The notes beneath the pieces were generated by a model. It saw nothing but the letters and a program-made list of their open reading frames with translations, did not search any database and was not told the DNA's origin. Positions 27,787 to 35,913 of a stretch of 64,000 nucleotides of DNA are shown here, piece by piece. Source of the DNA: Limnoglobus roseus (lineage in GTDB: Bacteria; Planctomycetota; Planctomycetia; Gemmatales; Gemmataceae); NCBI RefSeq assembly GCF_008254045.1, contig NZ_CP042425.1, forward strand, positions 9,066,163 through 9,130,162, written 5' to 3'. The translations under genes and the position numbers were made by a program. The stretch's first letter is position 1, and each line of letters starts with the position of its first letter.

Positions 27787-28347
27787 TTATTCCTTCTCGT
27801 CGAGCAGTTCGGAGTAGAGCCACGACCGGGCGAACAGCCACCACCGCTCGGCCGTCCGCAGCGACACGCCGAGGGCGTCCGCGGATTCCTGGGAAGTCAG
27901 GCCGCCGAAGAACCGCAGGGTGACGAGCTTGGCCATCTCCGACTCGGCGGCGGCGAACCGGTCGAGGGCTTCGTTCAGTGCGAGTACCTGGGCCGGGGTG
28001 TCCGGCAGCGGGTGCCAGTCGGCCAGTTCGACGCGGGTCCACCCGCCGCCGCGTTTGTCGGCTTGGCGGGCGCGGGCGTGGTCCACGAGGATGCGCCTCA
28101 TCGCCTCGGCCGCCGCCGCGAAGAAGTGACCGCGGCCGTCCCACCCCGGAGCTTGCTCGCCGCCGACGAGCCGCAGGTACGCCTCGTGGACCAAAGCCGT
28201 AGCTTGTAGCGACTGCCCTGGCGATTCGTGGGCCAGTTTGTGGGCCGACAACTTCCGCAGTTCGTCATAGACGAGCGGCAGGAGTTGATCCCCCGCGACC
28301 CGGTCGCCGCCGACCGCCTCGCCCAGAAATTGCGTGATCTCCAACAT
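27787..28347 (-). CDS. Module A ECF-type sigma factor (TIGR02999 family)
   Basis: 186 aa from ATG 28347 (MLEITQFLGEAVGGDRVAGD). Sigma region 2 covers about residues 8-90: LLPLVYDELRKLSAHKLAHE, SLQATALVHEAYLRLV, then GHFFAAAAEAMRRILVDHAR. Region 4 covers about 125-180: MAKLVTLRFFGGLTSQESAD and LGVSLRTAERWWLFARSWLY. This is the planctomycete/Acidobacteria sigma-70 subfamily TIGR02999, which has no membrane anti-sigma factor beside it but is commonly next to Ser/Thr kinases. The start at 28347 is favoured over the in-frame TTG at 28356 because the -10 box TATAAT ends 8 nt before this ATG. That implies a nearly leaderless mRNA. The length and most of the sequence equal the module B copy. Confidence 0.93.
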   Translation of the reverse strand: MLEITQFLGEAVGGDRVAGDQLLPLVYDELRKLSAHKLAHESPGQSLQATALVHEAYLRLVGGEQAPGWDGRGHFFAAAAEAMRRILVDHARARQADKRGGGWTRVELADWHPLPDTPAQVLALNEALDRFAAAESEMAKLVTLRFFGGLTSQESADALGVSLRTAERWWLFARSWLYSELLDEKE

Positions 28348-28355
28348 GGAGGCCA

Positions 28356-28384
28356 ATTATAATCGGCCCGAGGCGGGCGTTCCA
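28356..28384 (-). promoter_or_regulatory. Promoter of module A sigma gene
   Basis: TGGAAC at 28384-28379, a 17-nt spacer, TATAAT at 28361-28356, then 8 nt to ATG. Both boxes, the spacer length and the distance to ATG are the same as in module B. The -10 box is the housekeeping consensus; the -35 box contains the GGAAC core of many ECF promoters. Transcription would begin at or within a few bases of the ATG. Confidence 0.65.
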
Positions 28385-28878
28385 CAACTCGCGGACGCAG
28401 CCCAGGAAAGTTCTATCGCCCGTTCCCGGTCGAAAAATGCTTCCATGAAGAGATTCCGCCTTCACGTCCCGCGGTTGCGAGAAGGCTGTGGCGGAGAGCG
28501 TGCTCAGCGAAAACCTTCTCCGCGTCAAACTGTCGCGATTCCCGTCGTCGGGTTGTTGCGTGGACGTTTGCAGAAATTGCCGCCCGCCCGCAATGGCAGT
28601 CCATCACACTGGCCCGCGAGCACTCGACCAAGAATCGTGGCTCACGAGCTATTTCGTCCGGCCGTCGAGCGGTTATCCAACGGGCTGCGAACCCTGTTCA
28701 GAAATGTGTTTGACAGGCCCAAAATAGTCCGCCTCGAACCTGACAATGGTGAAGATGAGAAGTATTTCACGTGAAGAATCGCGTGGCCGGTACCGTAGGT
28801 CGTCTCTAACATCTTGTTTATAGACCATTTGACATTGTTTTTCCCGCCCCAATCACACTTCCTACCCACGGGTTGTGC
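28385..28878. other. Intergenic region, divergent promoters expected
   Basis: About 490 bp between module A and the third DUF1559 gene. No gene supported. A GAGAAGG/CCTTCTC inverted pair lies around 28478-28520. The 28780-28850 part is AT-richer and contains TTGACA at 28829-28834, a possible -35 box for the DUF1559 gene; no good -10 box is seen at the right distance. Confidence 0.45.
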
Positions 28879-29958
28879 ATGCGTCGTCGTCCCGCGTTCA
28901 CGTTGATCGAGTTGCTCGTCGTCATCGCGATCATCGCCATCCTCATCGGCCTCCTCTTGCCCGCGGTGCAGAAGGTCCGGGAAGCCGCTTCCCGGCTGAA
29001 GTGCTCGAACAACCTCAAGCAACTCGGGCTCGCGTACCACGCCTACTGCTCCACCAACAACGACAAGTTGCCGCCGGCGTCGGTGCGAAGCCAGGCGCTG
29101 GGCGGGCTGCAAGCGATGAAACACGGCTGGGGGACATTCATCCTGCCGTACATCGAACAGGACGCCCTTCATCGCCAGTACAAGTGGGACGAAGACCAGG
29201 CCAGCGCGAACAACCAGCCGATCATCTTGACGCCGGTCAAGATGATGTACTGCCCGTCGAATGGGGTTTCGCCGGAAACCTATGAGTACAACTGGCAAGG
29301 AACCGGCGTTTTGTTGCCCGCGGACCAGCGGTGGCGGAGCGCGCGGGGGGACTACATGCCGTGTCAGGGCATCCGCACCGAGTCGTGGGACATGGTCGGC
29401 AAACAGCCCGTTTCGAGTGTGGCGACGTTGATCGACGGGGTCAACGACAAGTACATCCGGGATTGCATGCTCAAACTGGCCGACAAAGACATCTTGAGCG
29501 GGCATACCCCGATTCTCGCCATCACCGACGGCCTTTCCAACACAATCCTGCTCGGCGAAGGATCGGGGCGACCGCGGTTCATCATCCGCGGCAAGGACTG
29601 GACCGACGACGCCAACCGGCCGGGCAACATCGGCACCCCGGGGAATCCGACCGCGACGGCACCCTCGCCCCAAGGCTCTCCCAACACCGGCGTTGGAATG
29701 CTCCTCAGCCACGCCGGCGGCTGGGGCGACGCCCTGTCCGCCATGCAGATCTACGGGTCCACGGGGGACGGTATCGGACAGCCCGGCCCGTTCGCGATCA
29801 ACAGGACGAACGACCACAACTACTACAGCTACCACACCGGCGGAGCCAACTTCCTCCTCGGCGACGGGTCCGTGCGGTTCCTCCACGAGAGCACGCCGAC
29901 CGGTCTGATCATTGACATGCTCACGAAGTCGCAAGGCGAAGTCGTCGCCTTTGAATAA
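28879..29958 (+). CDS. DUF1559 prepilin-like secreted protein
   Basis: 359 aa from ATG 28879 (MRRRPAFTLIELLVVIAIIA). It has the prepilin-like N-terminus with FTLIE, the family segment KVREAASRLKCSNNLKQLG, and the H-x9-DG motif at the end (HTGGANFLLGDGSVRFL). The middle part is longer than in the other two DUF1559 proteins of this window. It is followed after 13 nt by a lipoprotein gene, the usual pair. Role at the cell surface unknown. Confidence 0.93.
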   Translation: MRRRPAFTLIELLVVIAIIAILIGLLLPAVQKVREAASRLKCSNNLKQLGLAYHAYCSTNNDKLPPASVRSQALGGLQAMKHGWGTFILPYIEQDALHRQYKWDEDQASANNQPIILTPVKMMYCPSNGVSPETYEYNWQGTGVLLPADQRWRSARGDYMPCQGIRTESWDMVGKQPVSSVATLIDGVNDKYIRDCMLKLADKDILSGHTPILAITDGLSNTILLGEGSGRPRFIIRGKDWTDDANRPGNIGTPGNPTATAPSPQGSPNTGVGMLLSHAGGWGDALSAMQIYGSTGDGIGQPGPFAINRTNDHNYYSYHTGGANFLLGDGSVRFLHESTPTGLIIDMLTKSQGEVVAFE

Positions 29959-29971
29959 TATCGAGGTTCCC

Positions 29972-30403
29972 GTGACCAAAATCTCGTTCCGTCGGGGGTG
30001 GGCGGCCGTTGCCTTCGCCTCGCTCTTGGCCGTCGGGTGCAGCAACAGCGACGGCCGGGTTCCGGTCAACAAGACGACCGGAACACTGGTGTGGGCCGGC
30101 CACAAAGTCCTGGGACTCATGGTCGTCCTGCACCCGACCGATCCGGCCGCCCCCAAATTACCGACGCTCCTCACCGGAGCCGTGCGGGCCGATGGCGGCT
30201 TCTCGATCACGTGTTACGACGTGTCCGACGGTGCCCCCGCCGGTGAATACATTGCGACCATCCGCGAGGCCCCCATGCCCGACGGCGCGGCCAAGGTGGC
30301 CCTACCTCCGGCCAAGTATCTCGACCCCAAGTCGTCCCCGCTGCGCGTGCGGATCGAGAAGAAGCCCGTGAACGAATTGCTACCGCTGACGATCTCCGAA
30401 TAA
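29972..30403 (+). CDS. Small lipoprotein, DUF1559 partner
   Basis: 143 aa from GTG 29972 (VTKISFRRGWAAVAFASLLA) with CGAGG upstream; a longer in-frame start would overlap the DUF1559 gene and is rejected. The lipobox is LLAVGC (Cys at about 23). The rest is a beta-rich domain of the transthyretin/carboxypeptidase-regulatory style (VPVNKTTGTLVWAGHKVLG; GAVRADGGFSITCYDVSDG). It is more divergent than the copy at 15476. It should sit in a membrane facing the periplasm. Confidence 0.8.
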   Translation: MTKISFRRGWAAVAFASLLAVGCSNSDGRVPVNKTTGTLVWAGHKVLGLMVVLHPTDPAAPKLPTLLTGAVRADGGFSITCYDVSDGAPAGEYIATIREAPMPDGAAKVALPPAKYLDPKSSPLRVRIEKKPVNELLPLTISE

Positions 30404-30420
30404 TTCGTCCCGAGAACTCC

Positions 30421-31062
30421 ATGCCCCCCGCCCTGAACGTCATCGAACGCCCGGTCGCGTTTCACCTGGCCGTGAACGTGACGGACCTGGACCGGTCGCT
30501 GGCCTTCTACCGCGTCTTATTCGGCGCGGAACCGGTCAAGTGTTATGCGGACTACGCGAAGTTCGAACTCGCCGACCCTCCGGTGGTATTCTCTCTCGTG
30601 CCCACCTTGGCCAAGGCCGGCGGGGCCATGTCCCACCTTGGCCTCCGGCTCACGTCCGAATCGGCGGTACGGGCGGTTCAGAAGCGGTTGGAGGCCGCCG
30701 GAGTGCGAACCCGGGAGCAGAACGGTACTCGGGGGTGTTATGCCGTCCAGACCAAGGTCTGGGTCGAGGACTCAGACGGTCACCAGTGGGAAGTCTACAT
30801 CGTTTCCGAAGACCTGCCCGGCGGCGACGTAACAGGCATCCGTCAGGGCTTACCGGCGACCGGCGGCGATGATTCTCCTCGCGTCGTCGTCTACAAGGGG
30901 CCGTTCCGGGATCTGACGGACGGCGAGGGCCGCACGTTTCCCCGCGGCGAGTCGGTGACCGTTCCCGCGGCGGTGTGGGAGAATCTCCGCCAGGGGCCGG
31001 CGGCCGACCAGTTCGTGTTCGGTGCCCCGACTCCTGCGACTGTTACGAGCCGGCAATGTTAA
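30421..31062 (+). CDS. ArsI/CadI-type glyoxalase-fold dioxygenase
   Basis: 213 aa. The first 135 residues are a VOC (glyoxalase-fold) domain with the ArsI/CadI layout: FHLAVNVTDLDRSLAFYRVL, YADYAKFELADPPVVFSL, HLGLRL, and RGCYAVQTKVWVEDSDG with WEVY at the end. His 15 in FHLAV, the His of HLGLRL and the Glu of WEVY fit the 2-His-1-Glu iron site known from ArsI. ArsI carries a vicinal Cys pair before YA(V/L)Q; here only one Cys remains (GCYAVQ). The C-terminal 60 residues (VVVYKGPFRDLTDGEGRTFP, PRGESVTVP) resemble the tail of ArsM-like methyltransferases. Likely role: cleavage or handling of organoarsenicals, or metal binding. First of three co-directional genes. Confidence 0.72.
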   Translation: MPPALNVIERPVAFHLAVNVTDLDRSLAFYRVLFGAEPVKCYADYAKFELADPPVVFSLVPTLAKAGGAMSHLGLRLTSESAVRAVQKRLEAAGVRTREQNGTRGCYAVQTKVWVEDSDGHQWEVYIVSEDLPGGDVTGIRQGLPATGGDDSPRVVVYKGPFRDLTDGEGRTFPRGESVTVPAAVWENLRQGPAADQFVFGAPTPATVTSRQC

Positions 31063-31078
31063 CCGCACGGAGCCGTCG

Positions 31079-32122
31079 ATGAGCGCCGTTCTAAGCCCGG
31101 TCACCCCGGCGGACGTTTCGAAGTTCCACTTCTCCCTGTGGGTGGCCGACCTGGGCCGGACGGTCGCGTTCTACCGCGTCCTCTTCGGACGGGAGCCGCA
31201 TAAATCGTACCCGGATTACGCCAAGTTTGAGGTCGAGGAGCCGCCGCTCGTCCTCTCCTTTCTGCCCCAGCCGGCCCCGCGTGGCGAGTCACTGAACCAC
31301 GCCGGCCTTCGCTTGCCGGACGCGGCCGGGTTGGTCGAGGTGCAACGACGGTTGGAGCGGGCCGGTTACTCCACGATCCGGGAGGACGGGGTCGAGTGCT
31401 GTTACGCCCTCCAGACGAAATTCTGGGTCACCGACCCCGACGGCGTGCGGTGGGAGGTCTACACGGTTCACCAGAACTTGGGCCACTACGGGCGAACCCA
31501 CTCGCCCGTGGCCGTGCCCGCGTCTGCCGATCCGATCGGCGGTGCCGTTGACGGCTGCTGGACCCACGCGCTTCCCGATCCGTTCCCGGTGCGTCTCCCG
31601 TTCGAAGATGCCTCGCTCGACGGTGTGACCCTACTCAACACGTTCAATTCGGCCGGCGGTCCGGCCGCTTTCGCTCACGCCCTGGCCGAGTCGGCCCGGA
31701 CGCTCCGCCCGGGCGGGCGGCTTACGGTCCGCGGCCTGGCGGGCGATCGCCCGTACCCGGGCACCCCAGACTTCCCCGGACTGTCCGCCAAGTACCGATA
31801 CGTTCCCGTCCCGGGTGAACCTCTTGCTGCGATCGCGGCCGCCGGATTCCGTGACATTGAGATCGAGACATGGAAGGAAGCGTGCTGCGTCGGCGATACG
31901 AGTGGCGTCAACCTTCGAACGCTGAGTTTGACCGCCTGGAAGACGGCCGGTAACGATCTTCCGGCCGTCTCGGCGCGGTACGAAGGCCCGTTCGCCCGCA
32001 TGACCGACGACGACGGTATCGTGTTTCTCCGCGGGGTGGCCGTGCCGGTGTCCGCGGGCCGTGCTGAACTCCTTCGCAAGAGCGCGGCCGGGTCGGCATT
32101 TCATTTCGCCCCCTTGAACTGA
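31079..32122 (+). CDS. ArsI-type dioxygenase fused to an ArsM-like C-terminal half
   Basis: 347 aa from ATG 31079, 16 nt after the previous stop. Residues 1-140 are a second ArsI/CadI VOC domain (FHFSLWVADLGRTVAFYRVL, YPDYAKFEVEEPPLVLSF, NHAGLRL, ECCYALQTKFWVTDPDG, WEVY) that keeps the Cys-Cys pair. Residues about 165-300 look like the second half of a SAM methyltransferase (LPFEDASLDGVTLLNTFNSA, LRPGGRLTVRG, LAAIAAAGFRDIEIE, SLTAWK), as in ArsM, but the SAM-binding motif I that should precede it is absent. The tail (ARYEGPFARMTDDDGIVFLR, RGVAVPV) is again ArsM-like. Catalytic methyl transfer is therefore unlikely; the back half may bind arsenicals. Confidence 0.7.
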   Translation: MSAVLSPVTPADVSKFHFSLWVADLGRTVAFYRVLFGREPHKSYPDYAKFEVEEPPLVLSFLPQPAPRGESLNHAGLRLPDAAGLVEVQRRLERAGYSTIREDGVECCYALQTKFWVTDPDGVRWEVYTVHQNLGHYGRTHSPVAVPASADPIGGAVDGCWTHALPDPFPVRLPFEDASLDGVTLLNTFNSAGGPAAFAHALAESARTLRPGGRLTVRGLAGDRPYPGTPDFPGLSAKYRYVPVPGEPLAAIAAAGFRDIEIETWKEACCVGDTSGVNLRTLSLTAWKTAGNDLPAVSARYEGPFARMTDDDGIVFLRGVAVPVSAGRAELLRKSAAGSAFHFAPLN

Positions 32123-32157
32123 GCCGGCGAGCACCGCGTACTCACAAGTTAAATCGA

Positions 32158-33426
32158 ATGACCGCCGTCGCCACCGAGCAACCCGCCCCCGCCCTGCGGT
32201 CCGAACTCCCGCTGTTCGCCAGTTGGACGAACCTGATCGTCGCGGCCCTGATCTACATCTGCACGAACCCGGGTCGCACCCAGTACATGGGCGTGATTAC
32301 CGAGCCGATCTTGGAGGAATTCCACCTCTCCCGGTCGGCGTTCGGCCAACTCAACTTCTGGGCCACAATGATCGTGGCCGTGCTCTCGTTCGGGTTCGGA
32401 ACCCTACTCGACCGACTCGGGTTGTACCGATCCGCATGGTCCATGACCGCTCTGACGGCTGCGGCCACGGCCCTAACGGCCCTGGCAGACGGCCCGTGGA
32501 CGTTGTTCGCGGCCGTCACCCTTGCCCGACTGTTCGGGCAGGGCGTGCTCGCGGTTACCAGCACGAGTTTGTTGGGCAAGTCCTTTCGCCCGCGGCATGC
32601 GCCGATCGCCGCGGCCGTGTACCTCGCCCTCACGGCGGTGTTTTACGCGGGCGTCCTCCAGTGGATCCGGGTCGGGTTGGTCGAACTTGAGTGGACGTGG
32701 CGGTCGGTCTGGCTTGTGATCGCCGTTGGGATTGGCTGCTCGGCCATGCTCTCGATGCTGTTCATCACCCCGCCGACGGTCCTCCCCCCGGACCGGGTGG
32801 CCATGAAGGCATCCCCCGCCGGCGAGAAGACGGTTTGGGAGGCCGTGCGGCACCCGCTGTTCATCGTCTTCGGACTGTACTGTTTGATAAACGGCACGGC
32901 CGTTAAGGGCATGGACGTGTTCATGGAGTCGCTACTCAAGGACCGCGGGTTCGGCCGGGAGATGTTCTTCGACTCGTTGATGATCGGGGTGCTCTCTCTG
33001 GTCGTGTTCAAGTTCCTAGTCGCGTGGCTGTGCCGCGTGTGGTCGATCGGGAAAGTGTTGGCGCTGGGCATGCTGCTGTCGAGCGCGGTCGTGGGGAGCG
33101 TTTCGCTCCTGGACACGCCGAATAACGTGTACGTGTGGTCGCTGCTGAAGTCGCTGGCGTGGTCGGTCTACGTGGTGGTGTATTTCTCGGTCTGGGCCTA
33201 TGCGTTCGGCCGGCGAGACCTCTCTCAAATCCAGGGCGCGATTCACGTCGTGACGATCACCTCGTCCGCCCTCGGGCCACTGCTTCTCGGCATCTGCCGC
33301 GACCGTTTGGGATCGTATCTCCCCGCCTTGCACCTGTTCGCCGTCATGATCTTCCTGCTCGGTATCGCCATGCTGTTGGTCAAAGTCCCGCACGCGGACC
33401 CCGATGGCATTGCAACAGACACGTGA
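32158..33426 (+). CDS. MFS transporter, probably part of the arsenic-type cluster
   Basis: 422 aa with about 12 membrane helices in two halves of six, separated by a cytoplasmic loop around residues 210-235 (PDRVAMKASPAGEKTVW). The opening is MTAVATEQPAPALRSELPLF; the loop between helices 2 and 3 has the MFS-like GTLLDRLGLYRSAW (motif A region). It starts 35 nt after the VOC fusion gene. By position it may export an arsenical or another product of the two dioxygenases; the sequence alone does not give a substrate. Many polytopic features resemble nitrate/oxalate-type MFS members, so the link to arsenic rests on context only. Confidence 0.75.
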   Translation: MTAVATEQPAPALRSELPLFASWTNLIVAALIYICTNPGRTQYMGVITEPILEEFHLSRSAFGQLNFWATMIVAVLSFGFGTLLDRLGLYRSAWSMTALTAAATALTALADGPWTLFAAVTLARLFGQGVLAVTSTSLLGKSFRPRHAPIAAAVYLALTAVFYAGVLQWIRVGLVELEWTWRSVWLVIAVGIGCSAMLSMLFITPPTVLPPDRVAMKASPAGEKTVWEAVRHPLFIVFGLYCLINGTAVKGMDVFMESLLKDRGFGREMFFDSLMIGVLSLVVFKFLVAWLCRVWSIGKVLALGMLLSSAVVGSVSLLDTPNNVYVWSLLKSLAWSVYVVVYFSVWAYAFGRRDLSQIQGAIHVVTITSSALGPLLLGICRDRLGSYLPALHLFAVMIFLLGIAMLLVKVPHADPDGIATDT

Positions 33427-33670
33427 GCGGGGACCGTTTTTCGCCGCCCGACCGCAAGCCGTCAAGCGTTCATCTCAAGTGCCCGGCCCCGACCGCTACG
33501 AAGATTCACCGGCCGCCGCGGCTGAGTGTATAGGTATTTCCTCTCATTGGCATGGAGTCGCTACCGCACGCCTCGCGAGTTCTGGCGGTCTCCGATACGC
33601 CTCGCACATACCCCGCACGCGACGAACGCTTGGGACGCATTCTCTTGCTTGGGTGTCAGGTTCATGGAGA
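33427..33670. other. Intergenic region
   Basis: About 240 bp between the MFS gene and the terminator that serves the small secreted protein on the other strand. No gene or element recognised. Confidence 0.4.
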
Positions 33671-33699
33671 AATGAAAAACCCGCCGAGGGTTGGCGGGT
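33671..33699 (-). terminator. Rho-independent terminator for the 72-aa secreted protein
   Basis: On the minus strand: ACCCGCC, loop AACCCTC, GGCGGGT followed by TTTTCATTTCT. The stem of 7 bp and the T-rich tail directly after it make this one of the few classical intrinsic terminators in the window. It lies 107 nt after the stop of the gene ending at 33806. Confidence 0.7.
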
Positions 33700-33805
33700 G
33701 ATGCGGAGCTTTGGGCAGTGGGTCAAATTACAGGCGTGACGAACCCGTCACGGAATTCCACCACCACATTGAATCGTTACTCGCAAGGGAAATGTTCTTG
33801 CGAAA

Positions 33806-34024
33806 TCACTGGCACCCGCCGAGGCTGTTGTTGGCTTTGAACCCGGTGGCGACGAGGTTGACCAGACTCGCTCGGCCGGTTCCGGAGGGGCTGAGTTTTC
33901 GGTCGAGGTACCGCTCGATCCCGCTCTGGGCCAGCAGTCCTTTCCCGTAGTGCTGTTCGCAGTACTCGTTCGCGCCGATTAGGGTGGCGACCGAGGCCAA
34001 GGTGAGCAAGAAAATTCGGATCAT
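33806..34024 (-). CDS. Small secreted orphan protein
   Basis: 72 aa from ATG 34024. It opens with a signal peptide (MIRIFLLTLASVATLIGA), leaving a mature peptide of about 54 residues with two or three cysteines (EYCEQHYGKGLLAQSG at the start, NSLGGCQ at the end). The two Cys at the ends could form a disulfide. No family recognised. A proper intrinsic terminator follows, which supports a real gene. Compare the 33-aa signal-peptide-like gene at 51082. Confidence 0.6.
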   Translation of the reverse strand: MIRIFLLTLASVATLIGANEYCEQHYGKGLLAQSGIERYLDRKLSPSGTGRASLVNLVATGFKANNSLGGCQ

Positions 34025-34241
34025 GGGTCTTCCGGCGACTTCGTCAGGTAAAGCCTTTCAATTACCAGCTTGTAAGGCTTACCGGAAGTCCAAAGGCCCT
34101 CTTTCAGCCATTTTTCCTGCTTTCGCAAGCTGAAACGCTCAGCACCAAGATCAATCTTCAGCCCCCGCGCTGATCGACGAAAATGATGCTCTTGATCGGC
34201 ATCAAGCTAACGAACGGAGTGTAAGTTATTTGATCCGCCCC

Positions 34242-34679
34242 TCATCCACCGGCCCGAGCATCATGCACTGCCTCAACCGCTGCCGCCAACTTGTCAAAAA
34301 CCTCCTGAAGCCGCGACCGGTGCGTAAAGAGCATGCCCCGGTGGCTCGCGTCATAAACGGAGGCGCAAACTCGATCCACCGTCGCAGTCTCTTCCCGCGA
34401 AAGCAGTCTCGCCAACTTCAAGTAGTCCTCGACCATCGTTGGCTCGAATGGATCGCCCTCACCCTCCCCGATGCTGCGGCCCCGGAACGTGCTTTTGCCA
34501 CGGACGCGCCGCTCGTGAGCGTGCTGGCAGGCTACGAACCGGCGCGCCGCCCGTACGCACTCCGACGACAGCACCCGCATGTCGTCGAGCCATTGGAGAA
34601 TTGTGATGTGCCGTGGTTCTGCGGAGAGGAAGTGACCGTCTGAGTCGCGGTGGATGATGGCCGTGCCCTTGGCGAGCAT
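34242..34679 (-). CDS. Orphan cytoplasmic protein
   Basis: 145 aa from ATG 34679 (MLAKGTAIIHRDSDGHFLSA). Mostly helical after a short beta start; two Cys (SSECVRAARRFVACQH) and several Arg-rich stretches. No signal peptide. The G+C content is lower than in most neighbours, as it is for the next gene upstream. It lies downstream of the 96-aa gene on the same strand, with a stem-loop between them. Function unknown. Confidence 0.5.
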   Translation of the reverse strand: MLAKGTAIIHRDSDGHFLSAEPRHITILQWLDDMRVLSSECVRAARRFVACQHAHERRVRGKSTFRGRSIGEGEGDPFEPTMVEDYLKLARLLSREETATVDRVCASVYDASHRGMLFTHRSRLQEVFDKLAAAVEAVHDARAGG

Positions 34680-34716
34680 TTCCGGCGTCGGCTCGATTTG
34701 TTTTTCGTAACGCCTG

Positions 34717-34771
34717 CACCCTCCTTGGTTCGCGGGAGGGTGACACGGCCCGAGTTAATTTTTCAATTAAC
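34717..34771. other. Two inverted repeats between small orphan genes
   Basis: CACCCTCC/GGAGGGTG at 34717-34742 and GTTAATT/AATTAAC at 34754-34771. The second overlaps the stop codon of the 96-aa gene. They may be a terminator or an RNA element between two minus-strand genes. Confidence 0.4.
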
Positions 34772-35053
34772 AGGTGCGGCCGATTTTGCGGTCCGTTCCA
34801 TCCGCTCTTTGCTGTCGATCAACCTTGCCACGTCAGATTCCAGGGTCGTCAGCGCGAGATCGCCGTCGCGTCGCACGCCCCTCTGCACCTCCGCCCGCAA
34901 CAGCCCGATGAGCCGCTGCATGCCCTTGATCTGTTCGCTGTAGTGGTGGACGAGGATGTTGAGGCCAATGACCGTGGCGTCGCAAACCACGCCCGCCATT
35001 TTCTGATTCTTCCAAGTTTCGTGCGTAAAAAGGGCGTCGTGTTCCGGCTTCAT
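34763..35053 (-). CDS. Orphan small helical protein
   Basis: 96 aa from ATG 35053 (MKPEHDALFTHETWKNQKMA). All-helical, with a central hydrophobic helix (AGVVCDATVIGLNILVHHYS) followed by a charged helix with regular leucines (MQRLIGLLRAEVQRGVRR; LALTTLESDVARLIDSKERM), compatible with a coiled coil. No family recognised. First gene of a pair with the 145-aa protein. Confidence 0.5.
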   Translation of the reverse strand: MKPEHDALFTHETWKNQKMAGVVCDATVIGLNILVHHYSEQIKGMQRLIGLLRAEVQRGVRRDGDLALTTLESDVARLIDSKERMERTAKSAAPVN

Positions 35054-35256
35054 CCGTCAGCATCCTGACTGGTGGAGGGTTGAGAGGTCGAACTGTTTAG
35101 CTTGGTTACTGGGTGGTAAGGTGAGGCTAGCAAGGGTTGATGTATTTTTCAATTGGAGAACGAGCGGCCTGCATTAGTCGGGGGAGTGGACTTCTCACTT
35201 GACCTTGCCTGCTCATCCGCTGTCGTTATCCTCCGGTAGCCCGGGGGGATGGCGAG

Positions 35257-35862
35257 ATGACATTTCGGCGAGTCCGTACTGCTCTGTTACTGTCCTGTTT
35301 TCCGGTGACGGGATGCGGGACGATTGCCAACGTGGTCACGCACGGGCCGGACGGGGAGGGGAAGATTCCCTTCGGCGGCGTGAAGCACGACATGGCGTTT
35401 GTTCGAGAGGGGATCGGCGGAGGCGCTGGCAAGGCTCACCATCCGGCCGGGTCGGGTCAGTCTCCGGGGACCTTGGCTGCCTTCGTCTGCGCGGCGGACC
35501 TGCCGTTCAGTCTCGTCGGCGACATCGTGACGTGGCCGTACACGAAAGCCTATACGCGGATTAACGAGCCGATACCTTACCCGCCGGTGACGATGTCGGC
35601 TTTGCCCCCGCTGCAAGGGATTCCGATTCCGCCACCGCCGGCTCCGGACACAAAGTCCGCGCCCGTCCCGACGGCTCCTTCGTCGCAGCCCATGCCGCTC
35701 CCGGTCCCGACCACGAAGCTACCAACGTCGGCAGCACCTCAACCCTCACCGCCCGAGGGCACGCCGGCCCCCGTTCCGACTCCGCCTGTGCCGGAAATCA
35801 TGCCGGAAAAGATTCCGCAACCAGGGTCCGATGCCGTGCTTCCGAAGCTCACGACGCCGTAG
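35257..35862 (+). CDS. YceK-like lipoprotein with proline-rich tail
   Basis: 201 aa from ATG 35257. Signal peptide with lipobox FPVTGC (Cys about 20). The next part follows the YceK/YidQ pattern: CGTIANVVTHG, IPFGGVKHDM, then ADLPFSLVGDIVTWPYTKAY. Residues from about 115 to the end are a low-complexity Pro/Thr/Ala tail (PIPPPPAPDTKSAPVPTAPS). It is expected on the periplasmic face of a membrane, with the tail reaching into the periplasm. The function of YceK proteins is not well known. Confidence 0.75.
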   Translation: MTFRRVRTALLLSCFPVTGCGTIANVVTHGPDGEGKIPFGGVKHDMAFVREGIGGGAGKAHHPAGSGQSPGTLAAFVCAADLPFSLVGDIVTWPYTKAYTRINEPIPYPPVTMSALPPLQGIPIPPPPAPDTKSAPVPTAPSSQPMPLPVPTTKLPTSAAPQPSPPEGTPAPVPTPPVPEIMPEKIPQPGSDAVLPKLTTP

Positions 35863-35913
35863 CCCGTTGCGAGAGGTCAGCCTTGATTCGTTCGAAATGC
35901 GGAACAGGTACCG

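Noticed and set aside
34230..34643. Plus-strand frame opposite the 145-aa orphan
   Set aside because: The minus-strand reading has the better start, composition and neighbour; both cannot be supported together.
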